A stretch of 40,180 bases of DNA from an uncultured Alphaproteobacteria bacterium. GTDB lineage: Bacteria > Pseudomonadota > Alphaproteobacteria > Caulobacterales > Aquidulcibacteraceae. The position numbers were made by a program, and so were the translations under genes. The stretch is taken from positions 1-40,180 of the forward strand of contig CADEEA010000012.1 of the NCBI GenBank assembly GCA_902826245.1. The letters run 5' to 3'. Every line of letters starts with the position of its first letter. The first letter of the stretch is position 1. Under the pieces are notes generated by a model that saw nothing but the letters and a program-made list of their open reading frames with translations, did no database searches and was not told the DNA's origin. Shown here piece by piece: positions 1-7,815 of this stretch.

Positions 1-409
1 GCACGTCGTTGCAGATGTCGTCGAGCAGGGCTTCCTGCTCGGCGATCGACATCACCACGTTCTTGATCGAGATGATTTCCGCGACAATGTCGCGGATTTC
101 ATCGCGTGCGCTCTCGGGGTCGAGCTGCGCCAATTGCGTAAGGTCGATGGTCTCGATCAGCGCATTGAAGATCGTGGACTTGACCCGGTAATAGGCTTCG
201 GAGCGGAACTCGCCGACATTTGAGTTATCAGGCGGCGGCGGCTGTACGCGCGGCGTTGCAGCTTGTGGCGGCGCCGGCCGGGGAGCGGGCGCAGCCGAGG
301 GCGCAGGCCTTGGTTTCGCCGGCGGCGCCGGACGAGCGGCCGTGGGTGCAGCGGCAGGCGCCGGCGCTGTTGCGCCCGGTGCATCGCCAAGGCTGCGCTT
401 TCCGAACAT
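1..409 (-). CDS. cpaF: CpaF/TadA pilus ATPase, N-terminal part (cut by window edge)
   Basis: This is the first 136 codons of the secretion ATPase that powers Flp/Tad pilus assembly at the inner membrane. The start ATG (407-409) has an AGGAG-type ribosome site and lies 9 bases past the cpaE stop. Residues about 10-60 are a Pro/Ala-rich low-complexity leader, followed by a helical region (YYRVKSTIFNALIETIDL, then a stretch ending LLDDICNDV) typical of the N-terminal domain of CpaF before the RecA-like core. Walker motifs would lie outside the window. It follows cpaE directly in the cpaABCDEF order known from Caulobacter. Identification relies on this N-domain plus the operon context. Confidence 0.9.
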   Translation of the reverse strand, partial: MFGKRSLGDAPGATAPAPAAAPTAARPAPPAKPRPAPSAAPAPRPAPPQAATPRVQPPPPDNSNVGEFRSEAYYRVKSTIFNALIETIDLTQLAQLDPESARDEIRDIVAEIISIKNVVMSIAEQEALLDDICNDV

Positions 410-418
410 CAAATGCTC

Positions 419-1861
419 CTAGCGTTTCAGAAACGACAGCTTGTCGACCAGTGTCGTCTTCTTGATCTCGACCGGTTTGCGTCCGGTCAAACGCGCAGCA
501 AGTGTGTCGATCGCCAGCGCGATTTTAGACTGCGGGGCCAGCTCGCCGACCATCTGGCCGTTGTTGGCGGCGGCGCCGAACAATTGCGGATCGAACGCGA
601 AGGAGGCGACCGGTTCAGCGCCGAGGGCCTCGGAAAAGTCCTTGAAGGGAATCTCTGGGCGCTTGGGCACGCCAACCATGGAGAGCGCGACGGTCGGGGG
701 CGAATCGTAGGGCCGCATGGCCTTCAGCAAATCCATGATGTTCTTGGTGTTGCGCAGGCTCGCGAGATCAGGGCCGGCGACGATGATCACGTCGTCGGCG
801 GCAAGCAGCGTATGCTTCACCCACGAATTCCAGGCGTGGGGCAAGTCAAGCACAACGAACGGGCTGGTTCGACGCACCCGCTCCACCACGCTTTCGAACG
901 CCTGCGGATCAAGCTCGAACTCGCGCTCCAAGGTCGCCGGCGCGGTCAGCATCTGCAGGCGCTGCGTTTGTTTAGTGGTGACGCGCTCCAGGAAAACGTC
1001 ATCGACGCGATCGGGCGCGAGCAGTACGTCGGCGATTGACTGCGCGGGATCTTGATTGAAGTCGAGCGCGGCGGTTCCGAAGGATAGATCGAGATCAAGC
1101 AGCGTCGCGCCGGATTCCTGGCGCTCGGCGATCGACCAGGCAAGATTGTGGGCGATCGTGGAAGCGCCGATGCCTCCACGAGCGCCGATCACGGCAATGA
1201 CGCGTCCGGCAAAGGGTTTGTCGGGATTAACGTAAAGCCCACAGATGGTGCGGATCACGTCCAGCGCCTGCATGGGCGGCACGATATACTCACTGATGCC
1301 GCGCGCCATTAATTCGCGAAACAGGCCGATGTCGTTGACCGCGCCGATGATGACGACCTTGGTGCCTTGCTCGATCACTTCGGCGAGCCGATCGAGGCTG
1401 TGCAACATGCCTGCGCCTTGCAGCAGCGTGTCCAGGATCAGCAGGTTAGGGCTCGATTGCGAGGCAAAGCGCACCACCGCGGCGTCAATGCCGCCCTGAT
1501 CGACGCTGATTTCAGCGCGGGCCATGCGCCGATCGGCGGTGATCCCTGCGATCAGGTCGGCGATTTCGGGGCGATCGCAAGAGGCATGAATTGTGATGCG
1601 CGGCACCGGTTGCTCGGTGACCGTCCCTTCGTCGCGGGCTATCGTCAATGCTGGCGCCGGCTCGTCGAGTTGGAAGGGGTCGTCGTGTTGAGTGGGCGTG
1701 TAGGGCAAACTGGTCTCGTTAGCGGGCGTCCCGGGAGCGGCCTCCGCATCGAACGATGGCATTGGCGCCAATGCGCCAGCGGCAAAGCTCTCGTCTTCCT
1801 CCAATACGAATTCGGGTTCGTCCTCGAGGTTCCAGTCCAATTGGGTGTTCGGTGAGTTCAT
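419..1861 (-). CDS. cpaE: CpaE, MinD/ParA-like pilus assembly ATPase
   Basis: A 480-residue protein. Residues 1-85 are acidic and low in complexity. About 90-210 resembles an atypical receiver domain (LLILDTLLQG, then KVVIIGAVNDIGLFRELMARG). About 218-460 is a MinD/ParA-type nucleotide-binding domain with the deviant loop GARGGIGAST at 226-235. CpaE family members localise the Tad machine at the cell pole; here that role is inferred from the family. The lysine expected in a deviant Walker A is replaced by Arg/Gly positions, as is usual in CpaE, so ATP turnover should not be assumed. It lies between cpaD and cpaF, with 12 bases to cpaD, in one transcription unit. Confidence 0.94.
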   Translation of the reverse strand: MNSPNTQLDWNLEDEPEFVLEEDESFAAGALAPMPSFDAEAAPGTPANETSLPYTPTQHDDPFQLDEPAPALTIARDEGTVTEQPVPRITIHASCDRPEIADLIAGITADRRMARAEISVDQGGIDAAVVRFASQSSPNLLILDTLLQGAGMLHSLDRLAEVIEQGTKVVIIGAVNDIGLFRELMARGISEYIVPPMQALDVIRTICGLYVNPDKPFAGRVIAVIGARGGIGASTIAHNLAWSIAERQESGATLLDLDLSFGTAALDFNQDPAQSIADVLLAPDRVDDVFLERVTTKQTQRLQMLTAPATLEREFELDPQAFESVVERVRRTSPFVVLDLPHAWNSWVKHTLLAADDVIIVAGPDLASLRNTKNIMDLLKAMRPYDSPPTVALSMVGVPKRPEIPFKDFSEALGAEPVASFAFDPQLFGAAANNGQMVGELAPQSKIALAIDTLAARLTGRKPVEIKKTTLVDKLSFLKR

Positions 1862-1873
1862 GGCGGTCGGCCC

Positions 1874-2572
1874 TTATCGAGCAACGTCGCTGATGACGAC
1901 ATGTTCTTGTTCGCTGCGCGTCGCGTGAGTTGGCTGTCCCTCGCGGTAGGCCTCGAACACAGTGGTGCGGCGTCCAGAATCGCGGGGCGTGGCATCGCGC
2001 GGACGCAGAAGATCGCTTGGGTCCTCGACCATCGCCGCCAGATTGGCCTGCATGGCGCAGCCGAAACTTTCCCAGGCTTGGTTGTTGCTTTGATGCCCCA
2101 GGTCCTGCTCCCACAACGGCGCACATTCCGGTGCGCGCGCCTCGAAGCGCGAGAAGCTCACCACTACAGGCTCTTCCGTGGTTCCGGTGGCGTCGTATGT
2201 GGAAGAAGCGATGGCGGCGTGCGAAATTCCAGCCGCGACCAGGAAGCGCCGCGCCTGATCGGACAAGACCTGAGCGGAAGCTTCGTTTGCTCCGCCCGCA
2301 GGCGCGCTCAACACCAGAGCGCCGTGGCCGTAGCGCAGATAATTATTGGCCAGCGCGGAGAGCTCTCCAGATTCGGTCGGCGCCAGCGAAACATCGCCGG
2401 GTGCGGCCGCAAGGCGATATTCTTGCGACGTCTGCTCGACCGCGATCTGATGGCGGTCGCCACTCGTGGGGATGGCGTTTCCCGGCGGCGGGTCAGGGAT
2501 GCTGGCGCAGGCGCCGAGCGCGCTGAGGCCGAGAACAAGAGTAGGCAAGCGTGACTTCATTGCGCGCCTCAT
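1874..2572 (-). CDS. cpaD: CpaD, Tad pilus outer-membrane lipoprotein
   Basis: A 232-residue protein with a lipoprotein signal (LVLGLSALGACAS, lipobox Cys near residue 22). The mature part begins with a Pro-rich segment and carries the CpaD-family region with a LRYGHGALVLSAPAG-type segment, a VLSDQARRFLVAAGI helix, and a cysteine-containing end (ECAPLWEQDLGHQSNN...FGCAMQANLAAMV) before a polar tail ending AYREGQPTHA. CpaD family proteins help localise or stabilise the CpaC secretin in the outer membrane. The start overlaps the cpaC stop by 4 bases (ATGA-type), which suggests translational coupling. A second in-frame ATG four codons later (MKSRLPTL) is an alternative start. Confidence 0.9.
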   Translation of the reverse strand: MRRAMKSRLPTLVLGLSALGACASIPDPPPGNAIPTSGDRHQIAVEQTSQEYRLAAAPGDVSLAPTESGELSALANNYLRYGHGALVLSAPAGGANEASAQVLSDQARRFLVAAGISHAAIASSTYDATGTTEEPVVVSFSRFEARAPECAPLWEQDLGHQSNNQAWESFGCAMQANLAAMVEDPSDLLRPRDATPRDSGRRTTVFEAYREGQPTHATRSEQEHVVISDVAR

Positions 2573-4242
2573 TCAACGACGTGGCCATGAGGTCCCAATA
2601 GACGGCTTGGCGCGCCGTCATGGGACTCAGGGGGACGATAAAGTGCGTTCAGACGGCCGGTGAGCAGGCTCTCGCCTTCGGTCGGGTTCATGAAGCCGTC
2701 GGCGGGGGTGCGTAATTGTCCCGGCGCCGTGGGCTGCACGAGGTAGGGCGTGGCGATGATGACCAGTTCGGTCTCGTTGTTGATAAAATCGCGCGAGCGG
2801 AACAACGAGCCAATCACGGGCGTGTTCATAACGCCTGGCACGCCCTCCATCGCGTGGCGGGTGCGTTCCTGCAACATCCCCGCCAACACAATCGAGCTGC
2901 CAGACGACATTTCCAACGTCGTCTCCGCGCGCCGCACTTGCAGCGCGGGAATATTAAAGCCGCGGATGACAGTGGTGGAGCCGTCCGGGTTGCGCACGGC
3001 GGTGTCGCCAGTGTTGATCGCGCCGTCGGATGTCAGCTCACTGACCTCGGTCGAGACTTTGAGCGAAATACGCCCGCCGGACATGACTACCGGCGTGAAC
3101 GCAAGGCCAACGCCGAACGGCTTGAACTCGACAGAGACCTGCCCGTCCTTGGCCGAGACCGGCACCGGAAATTCGCCGCCGGCAAGGAAGGTGGCGGCTT
3201 CCCCGGAGATCGCGGTGAGGTTGGGTTCCGCCAGTACGCGCAGCAGCCCGGCACGCTCGAACGCTTCGATCGAAGCGTCGGTCTGGCGCAATTGTTCGCT
3301 ACGTGCGGGGCCGTACGTGGTGGAGGTGCCGATGAAATTGCCGTTGGGGTCGAACACAGCTTCCTGCGAATAACCGCCGACCCCTGCCCCCGATGGTGTT
3401 GTCCCAGTCCCAGCGTTCGCCCCCGGAAAGGTCAAGCTCTCGGGGTGGAGGATATTCTCCGCCACGCCGCCTGAACCAGCTAGGCCGCCCAGAATAGCGC
3501 CATTGATCGAATAGCCGCTGCGGGTGGCGATATCAACGAAAGCGTCCGAGGGCAGCAGCTGGTTGACCATCTCGTCATAATTGAGATTGACCCCCAATTG
3601 CCGGATGAGCGTGCGACTCATCTCCACCACGCGCACGCGTACGAGCACCTGCTCGCTGCCTTGCACTTGAATGAGATTGACGATGCGGCTTTGCCCGGAT
3701 GCGCCCGGCGCGCCCCCGCCCGTGCTGGTGGCGAGAAATTGCGTGGCGATCTGGTTGGCGCGATCGGCTTCCGCCGCGCTCTGAGCGTTGCCGGAGAGCA
3801 CGATAGCGCCGTTCAGCGCTTCTGCTTGTATGCGCGAGGAGGGGGCGTGACGACGCAGAATGTCATTCAACGGCGCGACGTCGGGCTCAACCCGGATTTC
3901 GACGTTCGCAATCTGGCGGCCGTTTGCGTCGAAGAAAAAGAGGTTGGTTTGCCCAAGCGCGCGGCCCACCACATAAGCGCGCCGAGCTGTGCGCACTGTG
4001 GCGTCGGCGATGGCGGGATTGGAGATCAGCACATCGCGCGCATCGGCAGGCAAATCGATCACCGCCGACTTGCCGAACGGCAGCACCATCGAGACCGACT
4101 GGGCGCCGCCGCCGCCATTGACGCGCATGACCGAGGATGCATCCGGCGGCTCAAGCTGCGCTTGAGCGTAACCAGGGGTAAGCGCCAACGCCGCTGACAG
4201 AGCGGTGGCGAGAGAGGATCGAAAGGCCTGCGCCGATTTCAT
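2569..4242 (-). CDS. cpaC: CpaC, Tad pilus secretin
   Basis: A 557-residue outer-membrane secretin through which the Flp pilus exits. It has a signal peptide (residues 1-28, ending GYAQA), then the pilus N-terminal domain at about 40-120 (PFGKSAVIDLPADARDVLIS, GQTNLFFFDANG), a BON-like/N1 segment (LNDILRRHAPSSRIQAEALN), and the secretin core from about 230 to 510 with the typical block around FLAGGEFPVPV and the late region SSIVLAGMLQERTRHAMEGVPG...FRSRDF. Length is normal for RcpA/CpaC. The ends overlap or abut cpaB and cpaD, so it is in the same operon. Confidence 0.95.
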   Translation of the reverse strand: MKSAQAFRSSLATALSAALALTPGYAQAQLEPPDASSVMRVNGGGGAQSVSMVLPFGKSAVIDLPADARDVLISNPAIADATVRTARRAYVVGRALGQTNLFFFDANGRQIANVEIRVEPDVAPLNDILRRHAPSSRIQAEALNGAIVLSGNAQSAAEADRANQIATQFLATSTGGGAPGASGQSRIVNLIQVQGSEQVLVRVRVVEMSRTLIRQLGVNLNYDEMVNQLLPSDAFVDIATRSGYSINGAILGGLAGSGGVAENILHPESLTFPGANAGTGTTPSGAGVGGYSQEAVFDPNGNFIGTSTTYGPARSEQLRQTDASIEAFERAGLLRVLAEPNLTAISGEAATFLAGGEFPVPVSAKDGQVSVEFKPFGVGLAFTPVVMSGGRISLKVSTEVSELTSDGAINTGDTAVRNPDGSTTVIRGFNIPALQVRRAETTLEMSSGSSIVLAGMLQERTRHAMEGVPGVMNTPVIGSLFRSRDFINNETELVIIATPYLVQPTAPGQLRTPADGFMNPTEGESLLTGRLNALYRPPESHDGAPSRLLGPHGHVVE

Positions 4243-5042
4243 TACCGGCCTCCCTGCAGCGTGCCAAACGAGTGCACGCGCACTGAATCTGATTGTTGGC
4301 TCAGCGGATTGCTGTTTCGGGGCCTGGTGTTCAGACCTACCGTGTCGACTTGCACACCGCGCAGGGCGAGCGCGATATCGCCGAGCTTATCGGCATGTTC
4401 AAGAATGCGCGCGTCCTCGGGAGTGAGCTCAAGCACGGCGACTTCGGTGTCGATTATCTCCGGCCCATCGCCGCTGGTTTGAGTTTGAGTTTTATCGCCC
4501 ATCGCCAACACACGAACGTCCTCAAGAACAATCGAGCTGCGAACCTGCTCGCCGCCATCGGCTTCGAGCTTGGTAGTCACGATAACGTCCACGCGGTCAT
4601 TCGGTTGAATGTAGCCCCCAGCAGCCGTGGACGCTTCAATCGGGACCGACACGGCGCGGTAGCCGGGTTCAAGCAGTGCGGCCATGAAGCCGCGACCATC
4701 CGGCTGAATCACTGCGCCGACGATGATCGGCTCGCCCTGCGTGAAACTGCGGCGTGTCACGGCGCCGACATATTCCTCGCGTGCCGAAGGAGCGCCGCTG
4801 ACGCGTACGAAATTCTCCGTCACGGAGGCGGTTGGAAAGCGCGCCACGCGCAAGTCCGCCGACGTCAACGCCACGCCTTGCGCGATGTCGCGCGCCGCGA
4901 CCAACACGTCTTCCCCCGGCATCGGCGCGACCGCCTCCGCTTGCGGCGTATCGCGCGACGCGTTCATGCCGCGAATAAGCAACAACGCGCCCACCGCGGC
5001 GAGCGCGGCGATCGCCAATACTATCAACTGACGCGCTGACAT
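4242..5042 (-). CDS. cpaB: CpaB, Flp pilus assembly protein with SAF domain
   Basis: A 266-residue protein with one N-terminal membrane anchor (residues about 5-25, LIVLAIAALAAVGALLLIRG) and a SAF domain at about 45-110 (EDVLVAARDIAQGVALTSADLR). The following CpaB-family region has a VSVPIEASTAAGGYIQPNDRVDVI segment. CpaB/RcpC proteins act in the periplasm with the secretin and may touch surface polysaccharide or peptidoglycan; this is family knowledge. It is the first gene of the cpaB-C-D-E-F block after cpaA, with a single base shared with cpaC. Confidence 0.94.
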   Translation of the reverse strand: MSARQLIVLAIAALAAVGALLLIRGMNASRDTPQAEAVAPMPGEDVLVAARDIAQGVALTSADLRVARFPTASVTENFVRVSGAPSAREEYVGAVTRRSFTQGEPIIVGAVIQPDGRGFMAALLEPGYRAVSVPIEASTAAGGYIQPNDRVDVIVTTKLEADGGEQVRSSIVLEDVRVLAMGDKTQTQTSGDGPEIIDTEVAVLELTPEDARILEHADKLGDIALALRGVQVDTVGLNTRPRNSNPLSQQSDSVRVHSFGTLQGGR

Positions 5043-5094
5043 GCGCTCTCTCCTCGCGGGTCGCGAAACCCGCCCGACCAGACCACGTTTATGG

Positions 5095-5601
5095 CTAAGG
5101 CAGTGTTAATAGACCCTCCGCGAACGAAAGCCGGGGGAGAGCCAACAGGCCTCCGCCCAAAATGGCGACGCCGTAGGGGATGCCGTTTTGTTTTTTCAGT
5201 AATTGGTTGACGAAGCCGGGGTAGGCCTCAGTCTGCGGGATGAATTGCCGCGCCGCCACCAGCGCCAAGGCGAGCAAACCGCCGATCATTGCCGCACCCA
5301 GGATAAAGGTCCGAAACTCCGCGATGCCGGTCCACACGGAGACCGCCGCGAACAATTTCGCGTCGCCGCCGCCGATAATGTTCATCTGGAACAGCACAAA
5401 GCCGGCCGCTAGAATGCCAAAGCCAAATAACAAATGCAGCCCGACCCCAGGCAGGCTTTGCCCAGACGCTAGCGCCAGGATTGGGTATGCAGACGCGAGT
5501 GCGATCGAGACCCAGTTCGATATGGTCAAAGAGGCTATGTCGCTGCCCGCGGCGTAGACCAGCAGTGCGACGAAAATGGCCAAGGCGAGGGGGTCGAGCA
5601 T
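5095..5601 (-). CDS. cpaA: CpaA/TadV-type prepilin peptidase
   Basis: A 168-residue integral membrane aspartic peptidase (family A24) that cleaves the Flp pilin leader. The start chosen is the ATG of MLDPLALAIF; a longer reading frame would run back through a terminator hairpin and is unlikely. The active-site aspartates are visible in YAAGSDIASLTISN and in NIIGGGDAKLFAAVSVW (the GxGDxK motif, here GGGDAK). About five membrane segments are predicted by eye. There is no N-methylase domain, as usual for the short CpaA/TadV type. It lies between the pilin gene and cpaB. Confidence 0.93.
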   Translation of the reverse strand: MLDPLALAIFVALLVYAAGSDIASLTISNWVSIALASAYPILALASGQSLPGVGLHLLFGFGILAAGFVLFQMNIIGGGDAKLFAAVSVWTGIAEFRTFILGAAMIGGLLALALVAARQFIPQTEAYPGFVNQLLKKQNGIPYGVAILGGGLLALPRLSFAEGLLTLP

Positions 5602-5637
5602 GCGCCTGGGTGCGCCGCGCCGGGTCAAAAAAGTCTT

Positions 5638-5670
5638 AAAAAGAAAACGCCGCCCGGAGGGGCGGCGTTT
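5638..5670 (-). terminator. Rho-independent terminator after the pilin gene
   Basis: On the minus strand, AACGCCGCCCC, a TCC loop and GGGGCGGCGTT are followed by TTCTTTTT. This is a textbook intrinsic terminator between pilA and cpaA. It would end most pilin transcripts and make the assembly genes a lower-level read-through product. Confidence 0.85.
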
Positions 5671-5695
5671 GAGGGAGAGGGATGAAGGGCGCATC

Positions 5696-5718
5696 GGGGC
5701 CGCCGCAAGGGCGGCCCC
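5696..5718 (-). terminator. GC-rich hairpin just after the pilin gene
   Basis: GGGGCCGCC and GGCGGCCCC pair around a 5-base loop. The hairpin starts 16 bases past the pilin stop and has no T-run. It could protect the 3' end of the pilin mRNA, acting together with the true terminator at 5638-5670. Confidence 0.6.
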
Positions 5719-5733
5719 TCAACGCTAGAGAGA

Positions 5734-5901
5734 TTATTGGTTGGCGGTGTCGAGTTCAGACGACGCGTTGTTGAACGTGTCGTTCAAGCTGTCGCCGACC
5801 GAGCCAACCGCGACGATAATCGCGACGCCGATCAGAGCGGCGATGAGGCCGTATTCGATCGCAGTGGCGCCGTCTTCATTCTTCAGGAAACGCTTCAACA
5901 T
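5734..5901 (-). CDS. pilA: Flp/PilA major pilin
   Basis: A 55-residue Flp-type pilin: a basic leader (MLKRFLKNE), a Gly at the cleavage position (NEDG|ATAIEYG), then the class IVb Flp motif with the conserved Glu-Tyr (ATAIEYGLIAALIGVAIIVA) forming the hydrophobic helix, and a short Asn/Ser-rich tail ending DTANQ. CpaA should cleave after the Gly. The ribosome site AAGGAG stands 8 bases before the ATG. Size and motif match Caulobacter PilA. It heads the leftward pilus operon and is separated from cpaA by two hairpins. Confidence 0.96.
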   Translation of the reverse strand: MLKRFLKNEDGATAIEYGLIAALIGVAIIVAVGSVGDSLNDTFNNASSELDTANQ

Positions 5902-6170
5902 ATCCAATGCTCCTTTTGTCGAGTGCTTTTCTCACCGGCCCGGCAGCGTGTCGCACCCGACACCCAAAACCAGACGCAAGGGGGACGCTACACGAGCGGG
6001 GTTAACGCTATCGCCCACGAACGAGATGAAAATTCCTCTAACGCGACCGAAGATTCCCGCGCTGCTATCGGAGATTTCATGTGGGCCTAGCCTCCGGGGG
6101 CATTAGCGATGCAGCAACCATTCGCGATTAGCTCTTAAGAACGGATGAAGCGCGTTTGAGGTTGCCTGCG
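5902..6170. promoter_or_regulatory. Divergent intergenic region of the pilus locus
   Basis: This 269-base spacer must hold the promoters of pilA (leftward) and the CpaC-N-like gene (rightward). I searched by eye for CtrA boxes (TTAA-N7-TTAA) and a sigma-54 promoter (TGGCAC-N5-TTGC), both known at Caulobacter pilA, and found no convincing match. The only near-miss is GATTAGCTCTTAAG at about 6127-6140, with wrong spacing. No gene is seen here. Confidence 0.5.
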
Positions 6171-6620
6171 ATGCCCATGTACAAATCTCTCGCCGCAGCG
6201 GCTTTTGCGTTTTCCTTTTTTCTAATAGGCTCAGGCCACGCCGTTGCGAACGAGATCAGGGTGGCGCTGGATCAAGCGTTTCCAATTCGATTGGCTGAGT
6301 CGGCCGAGGGGGTGGCTATTGGCAATCCCACGATCGCCGGGGTCTCAGTTCAGAACGACCGCTTCTTGTTCGTCACTGGCCGTTCGTACGGCACAACCAA
6401 TCTGGTGGTGGTAGGCGGCAACGGGCGCGTGCTTTATTCCGGACGTGTAACAGTAGTGCCAGACGAAACTGACGTCGTCATGGTCACGCGCGCCGGCGAG
6501 ACTGCGCGCCTTGAGTGCACGCCGCTGTGTCGCCCGCGACCGGACATAGGCGACGGTCGAGCCTCCACGTCGGTCGCAGAGCAGATCGCTGGGCGTGCGT
6601 CGGCCGCTGGCTCGCGTTAA
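6171..6620 (+). CDS. Stand-alone pilus N-terminal domain protein (CpaC-N-like)
   Basis: A 149-residue exported protein with a signal peptide (MYKSLAAAAFAFSFFLIGSG...AVA) followed by one domain that matches the N-terminal domain of CpaC: IRLAESAEGVAIGNPTIAGV and SYGTTNLVVVGGNGRVL parallel IDLPADARDVLISNPAIADA and GQTNLFFFDANGR in the secretin. The end carries a Cys-X3-Cys pair (CTPLC) and a polar tail. It probably works in the periplasm with the secretin. Two ATGs (6171 and 6177) are possible; a GAGG stands 9 bases before the first. It is divergent from pilA and upstream of tadE. Confidence 0.82.
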   Translation: MPMYKSLAAAAFAFSFFLIGSGHAVANEIRVALDQAFPIRLAESAEGVAIGNPTIAGVSVQNDRFLFVTGRSYGTTNLVVVGGNGRVLYSGRVTVVPDETDVVMVTRAGETARLECTPLCRPRPDIGDGRASTSVAEQIAGRASAAGSR

Positions 6621-6688
6621 TTTCGATTTACTTTCTTGCTTGACGGTTTTGCAGGGCTTCCGCGCTAAGCTGGCGTTTCGGAGGCGGC

Positions 6689-7237
6689 ATGATTGCGCTG
6701 GTGAGAAATGCCAAGAGGGCTCTCGCGCGGTTCGCGAACGAGAAGCGCGGCGCCGCGGCTGTTGAGTTCGGCATCGTATTGCTGCCGTTCGCGCTGCTTA
6801 CCATCGGCGTCGCCGAAGTCGGCATGATTGGCTATACGCAATCGGTGCTGGATTTCTCCGTCAACGAAACGGCGCGTCAGATTCGAACCGGCCAAGCCCA
6901 GCAGGGCGGTCTCAACCAAACCCAGATCAAGGACATGTTGTGCGACGAGATGGGTAATCTCGTCTTTGTCGACTGCGCCGCCGACATGTTTCTGGACGTT
7001 CAGCGTTTCGATTCCTTTGTGGAGGCGGCCCAGGTGGCCTCGCCGATGCAGAACGATCAATTCGTCACCAGTAGTTTCGGCTACGACCCGGGCGCCCCGT
7101 CTGACATTGTCGTGGTGCGGGCGTTCTTTCGCTGGCGGCCGCTCACGCCGGCGTTTCAAGATCTGTTCAAAAACGTCGCCAACGGCGATCGCATCATCGC
7201 CTCCACCATGATGTTCCGCAACGAGCCTTACGAATGA
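6689..7237 (+). CDS. TadE-like pseudopilin
   Basis: A 182-residue protein with a TadE motif near the N-terminus (KRGAAAVEFGIVLLPFALLTIGVAEVGMIG, residues about 24-53): a short basic leader, a Gly cleavage site, Glu at +5 and one membrane helix. The rest is a periplasmic domain with a Cys pair (MLCDEMGNLVFVDCA). TadE proteins are minor pseudopilins processed by the prepilin peptidase. GGAGG precedes the ATG by 4 bases. The stop overlaps the next start (ATGA), so tadE and tadF are coupled. Confidence 0.88.
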   Translation: MIALVRNAKRALARFANEKRGAAAVEFGIVLLPFALLTIGVAEVGMIGYTQSVLDFSVNETARQIRTGQAQQGGLNQTQIKDMLCDEMGNLVFVDCAADMFLDVQRFDSFVEAAQVASPMQNDQFVTSSFGYDPGAPSDIVVVRAFFRWRPLTPAFQDLFKNVANGDRIIASTMMFRNEPYE

Positions 7238-7767
7238 GCCTGCTGCACCGTTTCCGTCGTTTCGGCGCTGCGCGCCAGGGGCTTGCGGCCTTGGAGTTCG
7301 CCATCCTGCTGCCGATGATGATCTTCATGCTCTTCGGCGCAGTCGACCTGATCGACGCCATGGGCACCAACCGCCGCACCGAAAACGTCGCCGCCTCGCT
7401 GGCTGACGTGGTTTCGCGCGACACTGAAGTGACCGACGATGAAATCACCGGCCTGTGGGCGGCGATGTCGATCTTGATGGTTCCCGATCCCGTCGCCGAG
7501 GTGCGCGCACGCGTCACCAGCATTGAAGTCGTGTCGAGCGCGAGCGCGCAAGTAGTCTGGAGCGAAGGCCATGGCATGTCGGCCCTCTCCAGCGGCGCTT
7601 CGATCGAACTGCCCGAAGACATGATGTTGCCCGGGACCAGCGTCATTCTGGCCGAGACCGCGTTTACCTATGAAGCGCCGCTGGGCATTCTGTTCACCGG
7701 GTCCATGAATTTCGAGCATACCGCCTATCGGCGTTCGCGTCTGGTCGATCCCATTCCGCGTGCATAA
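7234..7767 (+). CDS. TadF/TadE-like pseudopilin
   Basis: A 177-residue protein built like the preceding one: basic leader, ARQGLAALEFAILLPMMIFMLF motif (Gly cleavage site, Glu +5), one helix, and a periplasmic domain (NRRTENVAASLADVVSRDTEVTDDEI...). It is most like the TadF/TadE-like family found as a second pseudopilin in alphaproteobacterial tad loci. It overlaps tadE by 4 bases and is the last pilus gene on this strand. TadG is not seen nearby. Confidence 0.85.
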   Translation: MSLLHRFRRFGAARQGLAALEFAILLPMMIFMLFGAVDLIDAMGTNRRTENVAASLADVVSRDTEVTDDEITGLWAAMSILMVPDPVAEVRARVTSIEVVSSASAQVVWSEGHGMSALSSGASIELPEDMMLPGTSVILAETAFTYEAPLGILFTGSMNFEHTAYRRSRLVDPIPRA

Positions 7768-7815
7768 CGCGATTTGACGCTTGACGAGAGCGGTGCGTGC
7801 GGCCTTTGTTCCGCG

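Noticed and set aside
263..1039. A 258-codon plus-strand frame across cpaF and cpaE
   Set aside because: It crosses two well-supported genes in antisense and is rich in Arg and Gly, as expected of a shadow frame.
5602..5694. A longer cpaA reading frame starting at 5694
   Set aside because: It would translate through the pilin terminator; the ATG at 5601 begins the first membrane segment as in the family.
6127..6140. A CtrA binding site upstream of the pilin gene
   Set aside because: TTAG and TTAA half-sites occur, but the spacing is not seven bases; the match is too weak to report.
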